In this document: positions 1 to 7,314 of the stretch, piece by piece | Numbering within the stretch: the first letter of the stretch is position 1 | Layout of the letters: every line of letters begins with the position of its first letter | NCBI GenBank assembly: GCA_002433025.1 | Contig: DJGZ01000007.1 | Span: 11,860-19,585 of the forward strand | Direction: 5' to 3' | Length of the DNA stretch: 7,726 bases | Source: Bacteroidales bacterium UBA5833 | GTDB lineage: Bacteria > Bacteroidota > Bacteroidia > Bacteroidales > Lentimicrobiaceae | The notes under the pieces: generated by a model | What the model saw: the letters and a program-made list of their open reading frames with translations, nothing else | The model's database searches: none | What the model was told of the DNA's origin: nothing | Translations under genes and position numbers: made by a program

Positions 1-21
1 TTCCGACGAAGGAGGAATCTC
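1..21 (+). repeat. Dispersed ATTCCGA...AGGAATCT repeat, partial copy
   Basis: The window begins inside a short repeat that reads TTCCGACGAAGG and then AGGAATCTC. The same core (TTCCGA, a short variable middle, AGGAATCT) recurs at 7422-7466 in the same orientation and at 7315-7349 inverted, so three copies flank the two-gene block. The left end is cut by the window edge. Similar short intergenic repeats are known from many bacterial genomes; a function for this one is not known to me. Confidence 0.6.
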
Positions 22-42
22 AAACCGGCCAGAGCAAACAAC

Positions 43-75
43 TGTGTGATCAGTTATTCAGATTTTGATGGATAA
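43..75 (+). pseudogene. Possible 3' remnant of a third T9SS type B paralogue
   Basis: Read in frame from 43, the sequence gives CVISYSDFDG followed by a TAA stop. It aligns with WVISYSDMVG near the C-terminus of the second large gene (7 of 10 residues identical). At DNA level 43-60 matches 3646-3663 and 7153-7170 at 16 of 18 bases. The frame then stops 13 codons before the family's usual end, so the terminal KG.VTL strand is lost. Upstream of 43 there is no further similarity; the dispersed repeat at 1-21 lies there instead. This suggests a paralogue truncated or replaced by repeat-mediated rearrangement. The match is short, so coincidence cannot be excluded. Confidence 0.4.
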
Positions 76-231
76 ATTTAGAAGTTGCGGATTAAGTTGA
101 TAAATTATGATGTCTATTGCTTCACTTTTAATCTGTTGATATAATTTTTCGCACAGGGCTGTCTATGTTCAGATGCGTTTGCTCATAAATAGAGACGTCA
201 GAGTTATACGGCTCTTAATAAGCATTTTCCT

Positions 232-239
232 TATATTTG
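232..239 (+). promoter_or_regulatory. Bacteroidota -7 promoter box (TATATTTG)
   Basis: TATATTTG fits the Bacteroidota housekeeping -7 consensus TAnnTTTG exactly and ends 7 nt before the ATG at 247. No TTG lies at the usual spacing (about 17-23 nt) upstream, so the -33 element is missing or degenerate. If the box is used, transcription would start at about 244-247, giving a leaderless or nearly leaderless mRNA. No purine-rich ribosome binding site precedes the start, which is consistent with this. Confidence 0.45.
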
Positions 240-246
240 CCAATAC

Positions 247-3200
247 ATGAAACAGATACTGACCATATTTATAGTTTTATTTAATGTGCTTTCATTCGCA
301 CAGATGGAAGCTGTAAACTGGTATCTGGGACAGCAGGCGGGTGTATCTTTTATATCGGGACACCCGATCAGTCAACCAAGTGCCATTAACAGTTGGGGAG
401 GCTCAGCTTGTATCAGCGACGCTGCAGGGCAAACGCTGTTCTATACCGATGGCAATGACGTTTTCAATAAGAATCATATAGTAATGCAAAACGGCAGCCA
501 GCTGATCGGTTCAGACAATGGTTACCAACCTGCAATCATAATTCCCGTGCCGGAATCAAATTCCAGATTTTATATTTTTTGCGTAGGTAATTTTCATGAT
601 CCTGTTGGTTTGCACTACAGCATTGTTGATATGGAGCTTGATGACGGTAAGGGGGCCGTTACATTAAAAAACATCCCGCTTAACAGCGCCGTTTGGGCTC
701 AGGGGAGAATCACTGCGGTAAGGCATAAAAATCAACGTGATTTCTGGATAATAGTCAGATTGGTTTTTGATTCAAATTATGCAGCTTTCCTCGTTACACC
801 ATCCGGAGTATCAGAAGTTCCGGTGTTAAGCCCGGCCTATTATATTTCTTCTGCTCAAAATGAAATTGGAAAGCTGAAAGTATCACCGGATGGGAAAAAA
901 TTAGTATCAGGCTACAGTATCCAGAACATGTCAACATTTAAAAGCGGCCTTTTTGATGTTTGTGATTTTGATAATGAAACCGGAATTATAAATTTAAAAT
1001 TCTCAATTTATCAACAACTACCTGGCTTCGATTATGACCATTCCAAGCCAACCGGGATAGAATTCTCACCCGATTCAAAATATGTTTTCATCGGCCTTAA
1101 CACTGAAACAGTTCATGGCGACCACATTTACCAATACGACATCAGGATTGATGATTCTGCTTCTTTTATTGAATCCGGTATGCCTGTTGCTTTGGTCAAT
1201 CAAAAAATCGAGGACCTTCAACTGGCTTCAGACGGGAGAATCTATGTCAGGCACACAAGTGAAATGACTATAAATCTTGATAGCCTGGATGTAATACATT
1301 ATCCCTGGAAAAGAGGGGCTGAATGCATGTATGAAAAGAATTTTCACGAATTGAATACACAATGGGCTCAATATCTGCCTAACTTTCCACAGGAACAACT
1401 CTATCGTTTCGTATGGCAAGGTGGCCCCTGTGCCAAAACACCCATTACTTTCCGACACCGCTTTATTCCTGAACCCGATAGCATCGTCTGGAATTTTGGC
1501 GATGGAACAACTTCAACAGATTTTAATCCCACACATATTTTCCTGTCAGGTGGTAACTTTGAAGTTCATGCCCATGTGGTTTATCCCGAAGGAAGAATCG
1601 AAGAAACCTCGCGTGAAGTAGAAGTGCTTCCTGCTCCCGAACCCGATTTAGGCCCCGACCGGTTGATGTGTTCCGCGCAACCCATTACCCTGGATGCAGG
1701 TGGTGATTACGACCGTTATAACTGGAACGGTGCATTTACCCCCGGGCAAAGAACTTATGTGGTTAGTGATACCGGCACCTATTGGGTAAGAGCCATGAAC
1801 AATTTTGGTTGCTTTGCTTCAGACACCGTGCATGTCGGATTATTCCCACCTCCTGTAATTGACGAAACCAACCTTATCCTCTCCCCCACCACCTGCGGTG
1901 GCAGCACCGGCGCCATACGCGGGCTAACAGTCAGCGGCACCCAGCCTATTGCCCTTGAATGGAAAAACAATGCCGGAAATGTATTGTCAAACGAAGCTGA
2001 CATTTATAACCTGCCCATTGGCAATTACTACCTGTGGGCTACTGATGGCAACGGGTGCACAAACCTGGTGTCGCAATACACCATCAGCGATGCCGGCGAT
2101 GTGCTGATTGCATCTGTTTCTCATTCAGATTCCTACTGCGGTCAGAATAATGGAAGCATAACCGTTACCGCCGTCAGCGGTTTGAGCGATATGCTGGAGT
2201 ACTCCATAGACAATGGGGATAACTGGCAAAACGAAGACTTGTTCGAAGGGCTGACCCCGGGTTTGGATTATGATGTCCGGGTAAGAGTTCCTGACGGCTC
2301 CGGCTGTCAGGCTGTGTATGTCAACAATCCGATCACTATTGAAGACTTTGCAGGACCTCAGGTCGATCCCTTCAGTCTACCAGCCACCGGCAGCAACGCC
2401 AACGGAAGTATTACCCTCACCGCTTCGGGATTTGGCAACCTTACTTACAGCCTGAACGGCGGCGCACCGCAAACTTCAAACGAATTCGCGGGACTAATTG
2501 CCGGAACCTACACCTGGCGCGTAGAAGATGAAAACGGCTGCTTTACCGAAGGCAGTATTGAAGTAGGTCAGGAAGCCGGATTCATCATTTCGGCCATAGC
2601 CGGCAATTCAGCTGTGTGCCTTGGCAATGCCCCCGTTGCCCCTTTGCTTATTGAAAACTTTACCGGTGTTCAGGCTTTTACAGCCACGCTGGAATATGAT
2701 GCCACGCTGGTAAACTGCGAAGGTTTCCGGCCCGGCAGTGTTCATCCACAGCTTGAAGCCAACCTTATTGCTGAAGTCTATCCGGCCTCTCAGCGCATCG
2801 TTGTCACCTGGGCGGGCAGTGCACCGCTTACCCTAACGGGAACAGTAACCGTGCTCGATCTGGTATTCAGTGCCACGCAGGCGGGCAACAGCTTCCTTAC
2901 CTGGGATCAGGCACCGGCAGCCACATGGTTTACCGGCGAATACGGCAGCATTGAACCGGAATTTCAGATCGGGCAGATACAGGTAAACAATCCACCTGTA
3001 CTGGCACAGCAGTTTCCGGTAAACGTATGTGAAGGTGAGCTGGCCTGGCTCACTGCTCCTGGCTCAGGAAATGAACCTTTAACTTATCAATGGACTTTAC
3101 CGGATGGAAGCACCAGTCAGAACTCTTCATTGATGTTTTTTGATGCCTCAACAACCCATTCAGGACAATACCGGGTAAAGGTAAGCGATGCCCTTGGCTG

Positions 3201-3717
3201 CAGCGATTCCACCCTGCTCACCCTGCAGGTTACGCCCAACCCCGCTGACTGGTTTTTGCAGGATACCATTCTGTTTGAAAACCAATACCTGCTTTCCGGT
3301 CCTGCTGGTTATGCCTCCTACCTTTGGAGTACCGGCGACACCCTGCCCGAAATCACCGTAAACACCGAAGGCCTCTACACCCTTCAGCTCACCACACACA
3401 ACCTGTGCGCGGGTACAGATTCAACCTACCTCAAAATGCTGGAAGCCGAATCGCCTTTTCTTGTCCCCAACGCTTTTACGCCCAACAACGACGGCCTGAA
3501 TGACACCTTCCGCCCTGTAGTTGATTACGAAAGAGTGCGTATATTCAGCATGGTGATCTACAACCGCTGGGGCCAACAGATCTTTGAAACCACCAACCCC
3601 GCAGAGGGCTGGGATGGGAAGGATGCCCCGGCAGGGGTTTATAGCTGGGTGATCAGTTATTCGAATAACACCGGAATACTATATCAATTAAAAGGCATGG
3701 TTACTTTGATAAAATGA
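247..3717 (+). CDS. T9SS type B sorted multidomain surface protein, first paralogue
   Basis: This is a secreted, probably surface-attached protein exported by Sec and then T9SS. A signal peptide spans residues 1-18 (hydrophobic core, likely cleavage SFA|Q). Residues 20-390 look like a beta-propeller of the NWYFG family, with WD40-like strands at SPDGK (213), FSPDSKY (273) and ASDGRIY (327). A PKD domain (394-462) carries WNFGDG. An Ig-like domain (463-534) follows, then three SprB-like repeats (535-617, 618-705, 706-776), each with a GxxTGxI, NGSIT or DGNGC-type signature. Residues 778-915 are cohesin-like (EYDATLV, LDLVFSATQAGNSFLTW). Two Ig-like domains follow (916-998, 999-1068). The gliding-motility C-terminal domain (1071-1156) has VPNAFTPNNDGLNDTF, IYNRWGQ and GWDGKDAPAGVYSW. 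The ATG is chosen because the signal peptide begins there and aligns with that of its neighbour. The gene ends in tandem stops (TGA TAA) 6 nt before the next gene. The first half is AT-rich and the second GC-richer. Ligand unknown; adhesion is inferred. Confidence 0.93.
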   Translation: MKQILTIFIVLFNVLSFAQMEAVNWYLGQQAGVSFISGHPISQPSAINSWGGSACISDAAGQTLFYTDGNDVFNKNHIVMQNGSQLIGSDNGYQPAIIIPVPESNSRFYIFCVGNFHDPVGLHYSIVDMELDDGKGAVTLKNIPLNSAVWAQGRITAVRHKNQRDFWIIVRLVFDSNYAAFLVTPSGVSEVPVLSPAYYISSAQNEIGKLKVSPDGKKLVSGYSIQNMSTFKSGLFDVCDFDNETGIINLKFSIYQQLPGFDYDHSKPTGIEFSPDSKYVFIGLNTETVHGDHIYQYDIRIDDSASFIESGMPVALVNQKIEDLQLASDGRIYVRHTSEMTINLDSLDVIHYPWKRGAECMYEKNFHELNTQWAQYLPNFPQEQLYRFVWQGGPCAKTPITFRHRFIPEPDSIVWNFGDGTTSTDFNPTHIFLSGGNFEVHAHVVYPEGRIEETSREVEVLPAPEPDLGPDRLMCSAQPITLDAGGDYDRYNWNGAFTPGQRTYVVSDTGTYWVRAMNNFGCFASDTVHVGLFPPPVIDETNLILSPTTCGGSTGAIRGLTVSGTQPIALEWKNNAGNVLSNEADIYNLPIGNYYLWATDGNGCTNLVSQYTISDAGDVLIASVSHSDSYCGQNNGSITVTAVSGLSDMLEYSIDNGDNWQNEDLFEGLTPGLDYDVRVRVPDGSGCQAVYVNNPITIEDFAGPQVDPFSLPATGSNANGSITLTASGFGNLTYSLNGGAPQTSNEFAGLIAGTYTWRVEDENGCFTEGSIEVGQEAGFIISAIAGNSAVCLGNAPVAPLLIENFTGVQAFTATLEYDATLVNCEGFRPGSVHPQLEANLIAEVYPASQRIVVTWAGSAPLTLTGTVTVLDLVFSATQAGNSFLTWDQAPAATWFTGEYGSIEPEFQIGQIQVNNPPVLAQQFPVNVCEGELAWLTAPGSGNEPLTYQWTLPDGSTSQNSSLMFFDASTTHSGQYRVKVSDALGCSDSTLLTLQVTPNPADWFLQDTILFENQYLLSGPAGYASYLWSTGDTLPEITVNTEGLYTLQLTTHNLCAGTDSTYLKMLEAESPFLVPNAFTPNNDGLNDTFRPVVDYERVRIFSMVIYNRWGQQIFETTNPAEGWDGKDAPAGVYSWVISYSNNTGILYQLKGMVTLIK
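1867..3663 (+). repeat. Long direct repeat, copy A (3' half of first paralogue)
   Basis: This block matches 5371-7170 collinearly with a single one-codon indel near residue 661. About 66 amino-acid differences in roughly 600 aligned residues (hand count) give about 89% protein identity. Several DNA stretches are identical for tens of bases, for example 38 bases starting at 1900 and 56 bases starting at 2634. Sequence on both sides of the block is far more divergent between the paralogues. The block is a substrate for homologous recombination that could delete or fuse the two genes. Confidence 0.9.
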
Positions 3718-3723
3718 TAAATC

Positions 3724-6700
3724 ATGAGAATCAAATCTACGTTGCCTATCTTGATGCTGTTGTTATCTTTGGAATCTTTCTCCCAAAAAGAGGCCTACAA
3801 CTGGTATTTCGGGAACCGGGCGGCCCTGAATTTTAGCACTGGCGAAGCAGTATCATTAGATAACAGCAATATGCTTGCATGGGATGGATGTGCTTCACTA
3901 TCAGATTCATCAGGCAATTTGTTATTCTATTCAAACGGAGAAAAAATATGGAATAAAGAACACCAGGTGATGCCCAATGGCAATGGACTCTTCGGGTACA
4001 ACGGTGCAACCCAGTCGGCTTTATTCATTCCTATACCTGAAGCTTCCGGCAAATATCTTCTATTCACTATGGGGAATACTTCCCTAACAGGCCAACAACC
4101 TGGGTGTTTCTATTCTATGATAGATATGAATCTTGACAATGGCAGGGGAGATATTATTTCTGATCAGAAAAACCTGTTTTTATCAGGTTCAGATTCTGCA
4201 AATGATGTTATGATGGCAGTTTCTCATGGTAACTCTAAAGATTACTGGTTAATTATCCGCAGTTTCTCAGAGTTCAATTGTTTTAAGTCATATAGAATAA
4301 CTATGAATGGCATCGGCAATGACCCTGTCATTTCTGACTGTATTTATGATATTACTAGCACTGCAGCACAAGGGACATCTAAAGTTTCACCCGATGGCAA
4401 GTACTATATTTATGCCAGAACAGAATGGTCTCTGAGTAACCCCAGGGGAACAGAATTATATACAGTTAACAGCCTGACAGGTTACCTAACCCCGGTTTTT
4501 GCCTTCGCTGCTGATGATGATAGTTTTTGGGTAAATGGAGCCGAATTTTCCGCTAATTCTGAGTATTTATATCTATCTATCAATCAGATACTTTACCCAC
4601 CCATTACCTATCATACAAAGGTTAAACAATTTGACATGAGTAAACTAAATAATGTTGACCTTTTTGAATCTTCAGGGGTAACATTGTATCACGAAGAAAG
4701 TGAAAATGGGTTTGAGCAGATGCAGATTGGCCCCGACGGGAAAATATATGCAGCACATAATTTGGGTGACAATAAACACATGGCAAGAATTAATTATCCG
4801 GCAAAGCATGGAATTGCCTGCGAATTTGAAAAAGAAGCCGTTGAATTGATTCGTGGAAATACATTGCATGGCCTTCCAACATTCATTCAATCCTACTTTG
4901 TAAGATTTTCCTGGCTTGGAAACTGCCTCGGTGATTCTACCCATTTCAGCTCCTGGTTTCTGCCTGAACCTGAAAGTATACAATGGGACTTCGGCGATCC
5001 CGGAAGTGGCTCAAACAATTTTAGCAACTTGCTGAATCCTGCCCATCAATTTTCCGGACAGGGCAATTTTACTGTATCGGCTATTGCATCTTATCCCAAT
5101 GGACGGACAGAATCGTACGTGAGGGAGGTATGGATTAACCCATACCCCGTCTTTGAACTGGGCGAAGATCAATCCATATGTCAAGGTGATGAAGTTACGC
5201 TATCTTCCGGTGTTATGCTTGCCCAGTGCTTATGGAATACCGGCGCAACAACTCCATCTATTACAGTATCCGACCCCGGAGAATACTCGCTTAGGGTCGA
5301 GAATAATAATGGATGCATTTTCAGGGACACTGTCAGTGTTTACCTCTTTCCTGAACCATCACTCGATACCACCAACCTCATCATCTCACCCACCACCTGC
5401 GGAGGCAGCACCGGCGCCATACGCGGGCTAACAGTCAGCGGAACTGAACCCATTGCCCTTGAGTGGAAAAACAATGCAGGAACAGTCCTGTCAAACGAAG
5501 AAGACATTTATAACCTGCCCGTTGGCAATTACTACTTGTGGGCTACTGATGGCAATGGGTGCAACAACCTGGTGTCGCAATACACCATCAGCGATGCAGG
5601 CGATGTGCTGATTGCATCTGTTTCTCATTCAGACTCTTATTGCGGACAGAACAATGGAAGCATAACCATTACCGCCGTAAGCGGTTTGAGCGATTTGCTG
5701 GAATACTCTATAGATAATGGCACCACATGGCACAGCAATGAAGGCTTGTTTGAAGGGCTGAACCCGGTTTTGGATTATGATGTCCGGGTAAGAGTTCCGG
5801 ATGGCTCTGGTTGTGAAGCTGTGTATGCCTTCAATCCGGTAATGATTGATGATTTCTCAGGACCGCAGGTAATTGCCTCCTCTGAACCCGCCACCGGCAG
5901 CAACGCCAACGGAAGTATTACCCTCACAGCTACCGGATTTGGCAACCTTTCCTATACCCTGAACGGCGGCACACCTCAATCTTCAGGTGAGTTCACGGGA
6001 TTAATTGCAGGAACCTACACCTGGCGTGTAGAAGATGAAAACGGTTGCTTTACCGAAGGCAGTATTGAAGTACGACAGGAAGCCGGTTTCATCATTTCAG
6101 CCATTGCAGGCAATTCAGCTGTGTGCCTTGGCAATGCGCCTGTTGCCCCTTTGCTTATTGAAAACTTTACCGGTGTTCAGGCTTTTACAGCCACGCTTGA
6201 ATACGATGCCACACTGGTAAACTGCGAAGGTTTCAGGCCCGGCAGTATTCATCCACAGCTTGAAGCCAATCTTATTGCCGAAGTTTATCCGGCCTCACAG
6301 CGCATTGTTGTCACCTGGTCGGGCAGTGCGCCCTTAACCCTATCGGGATCAGTAACCGTGCTCGATCTGGTATTTAGTGCCACGCAGGCGGGAAACAGCT
6401 TCCTTACATGGGATCAGGCACCGGCCGCTACCTGGTTTACCGGCGAATACGGCAGCATTGAACCGGAGTTTCAGATTGGGCAGATACAGGTAAATAATCC
6501 ACCCGTATTTGCGCAGCAATTGCCAATTAACATCTGCGAGGGTGAGCTGGCCTGGCTTTCCGCAACAGCCACGGGCAATGAACCACTAACCTATCAATGG
6601 ACTTTACCGGATGGCAGCAATGTAAACGACCCGTTTCTCATCTTCCTGAATGCTTCATCAACCCATGCCGGACAATATCGCGTAAAAGTGAGCGATGCCC

Positions 6701-7224
6701 TTGGCTGCAGCGATTCCACCATGGTCACCCTGCAGGTTATGCCCAACCCTCGCGACTGGTTTTTACAGGATACCATTCTGTTTGAAAACCAATACCTGCT
6801 TGCCGGCCCCGCGGGTTATGCCTCCTACCTGTGGAGTACCGGCGACACCCTGCCCGAAATCACCGTAAACACAGAAGGACTTTACACCCTTCAGCTCACC
6901 ACACACAACCTATGCGCGGGAGCAGATTCCACCTACCTTAAAATGCTGGAAGCAGAATCACCTTTTCTCGTCCCCAATGCCTTTACCCCCAACAACGACG
7001 GCCTGAACGACACCTTCCGCCCGGTAGTAGATTACGAAAGGGTGCGCATGTTCAGCATGATAATCTACAACCGCTGGGGGCAACTGATCTTCGAAACCAC
7101 TTACCCGGCAGAGGGCTGGGATGGAAAGGATGCACCGGCAGGGGTGTATAGCTGGGTGATCAGTTATTCGGATATGGTGGGGAAGGTTGTGAAGATGAGG
7201 GGTGGGGTGACGTTGGTGAGGTGA
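3724..7224 (+). CDS. T9SS type B sorted multidomain surface protein, second paralogue
   Basis: Same architecture and inferred surface role as the gene just upstream. The signal peptide is 1-20 (likely SFS|Q). A propeller-like domain covers 22-395, with NWYFGN (26), VSPDGKYY (221), FSANSEYLY (275) and GPDGKIYAA (336); it ends in LPTFIQSYF, a common closing motif of this family that the first paralogue has only in degenerate form (LPNFPQEQLY). Then come PKD (403-472, WDFGD), an Ig-like domain (474-543, ELGEDQSIC), SprB-like repeats (544-626, 627-715, 716-786), a cohesin-like domain (788-925), two Ig-like domains (926-1008, 1009-1078) and the type B sorting domain (1081-1166). The start lies 6 nt after the previous stop, with no promoter box or Shine-Dalgarno sequence between, so co-transcription and coupled or re-initiated translation are likely. 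The last 18 codons are unusually G-rich and use codons rare elsewhere in the gene (AGG, GGG). Confidence 0.93.
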   Translation: MRIKSTLPILMLLLSLESFSQKEAYNWYFGNRAALNFSTGEAVSLDNSNMLAWDGCASLSDSSGNLLFYSNGEKIWNKEHQVMPNGNGLFGYNGATQSALFIPIPEASGKYLLFTMGNTSLTGQQPGCFYSMIDMNLDNGRGDIISDQKNLFLSGSDSANDVMMAVSHGNSKDYWLIIRSFSEFNCFKSYRITMNGIGNDPVISDCIYDITSTAAQGTSKVSPDGKYYIYARTEWSLSNPRGTELYTVNSLTGYLTPVFAFAADDDSFWVNGAEFSANSEYLYLSINQILYPPITYHTKVKQFDMSKLNNVDLFESSGVTLYHEESENGFEQMQIGPDGKIYAAHNLGDNKHMARINYPAKHGIACEFEKEAVELIRGNTLHGLPTFIQSYFVRFSWLGNCLGDSTHFSSWFLPEPESIQWDFGDPGSGSNNFSNLLNPAHQFSGQGNFTVSAIASYPNGRTESYVREVWINPYPVFELGEDQSICQGDEVTLSSGVMLAQCLWNTGATTPSITVSDPGEYSLRVENNNGCIFRDTVSVYLFPEPSLDTTNLIISPTTCGGSTGAIRGLTVSGTEPIALEWKNNAGTVLSNEEDIYNLPVGNYYLWATDGNGCNNLVSQYTISDAGDVLIASVSHSDSYCGQNNGSITITAVSGLSDLLEYSIDNGTTWHSNEGLFEGLNPVLDYDVRVRVPDGSGCEAVYAFNPVMIDDFSGPQVIASSEPATGSNANGSITLTATGFGNLSYTLNGGTPQSSGEFTGLIAGTYTWRVEDENGCFTEGSIEVRQEAGFIISAIAGNSAVCLGNAPVAPLLIENFTGVQAFTATLEYDATLVNCEGFRPGSIHPQLEANLIAEVYPASQRIVVTWSGSAPLTLSGSVTVLDLVFSATQAGNSFLTWDQAPAATWFTGEYGSIEPEFQIGQIQVNNPPVFAQQLPINICEGELAWLSATATGNEPLTYQWTLPDGSNVNDPFLIFLNASSTHAGQYRVKVSDALGCSDSTMVTLQVMPNPRDWFLQDTILFENQYLLAGPAGYASYLWSTGDTLPEITVNTEGLYTLQLTTHNLCAGADSTYLKMLEAESPFLVPNAFTPNNDGLNDTFRPVVDYERVRMFSMIIYNRWGQLIFETTYPAEGWDGKDAPAGVYSWVISYSDMVGKVVKMRGGVTLVR
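5371..7170 (+). repeat. Long direct repeat, copy B (3' half of second paralogue)
   Basis: Partner of 1867-3663. Similarity is uneven. The cohesin-like segment (residues 785-928) and the last Ig-like plus sorting segment (about 1008-1108) differ at only four or five residues each. The end of the second SprB-like repeat (700-721) and the loop of the first C-terminal Ig-like domain (966-982) differ at about half of their positions. Identity ends sharply at 7170, 18 codons before the stop codon ends. Confidence 0.9.
7171..7224 (+). other. G-rich, C-poor 3' coding tail
   Basis: These 54 bases hold 29 G and one C on the coding strand, with GGGG runs at 7179-7182, 7199-7202 and 7204-7207 plus several GG pairs. 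The equivalent 54 bases of the first paralogue (3664-3717) hold only 15 G+C. The encoded tail still follows the family pattern (K.RGGVTLVR). The tract might form a G-quadruplex in the mRNA just before the stop codon, or simply record a different recombinational origin. Confidence 0.5.
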
Positions 7225-7314
7225 TACCACCGGTAATATAGTTTTTCTACCTCCTTCGGCCATGGCTTGAGTCGCTTAATCCCGTTTTTCTGTCACTCAG
7301 GCCGTTAGGCCTCG

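Noticed and set aside
140..145. TATAAT upstream of the first gene as a -10 box
   Set aside because: TATAAT is not the Bacteroidota housekeeping consensus, no properly spaced -33 TTG is seen, and TATATTTG at 232 fits better.
3697..3710. TACTTTG before the second gene as its own promoter
   Set aside because: It is one base short of TAnnTTTG, lies inside the codons of the conserved VTL motif, and has no clear -33 partner.
4672..4983. A 103-codon open frame on the minus strand
   Set aside because: It overlaps the propeller-to-PKD part of the second gene in antisense, and no recognisable protein features are seen.
7212..7246. Possible intrinsic terminator just after the second gene
   Set aside because: The stem 7212-7218/7228-7234 needs three wobble pairs, overlaps the stop codon, and the T5 run begins seven bases after the stem. 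It is too weak to call.
6958..7263. A 101-codon open frame on the minus strand over the sorting domain of the second gene
   Set aside because: It lies opposite a strongly supported coding region, is an out-of-frame shadow of it, and shows no domain or signal of its own.
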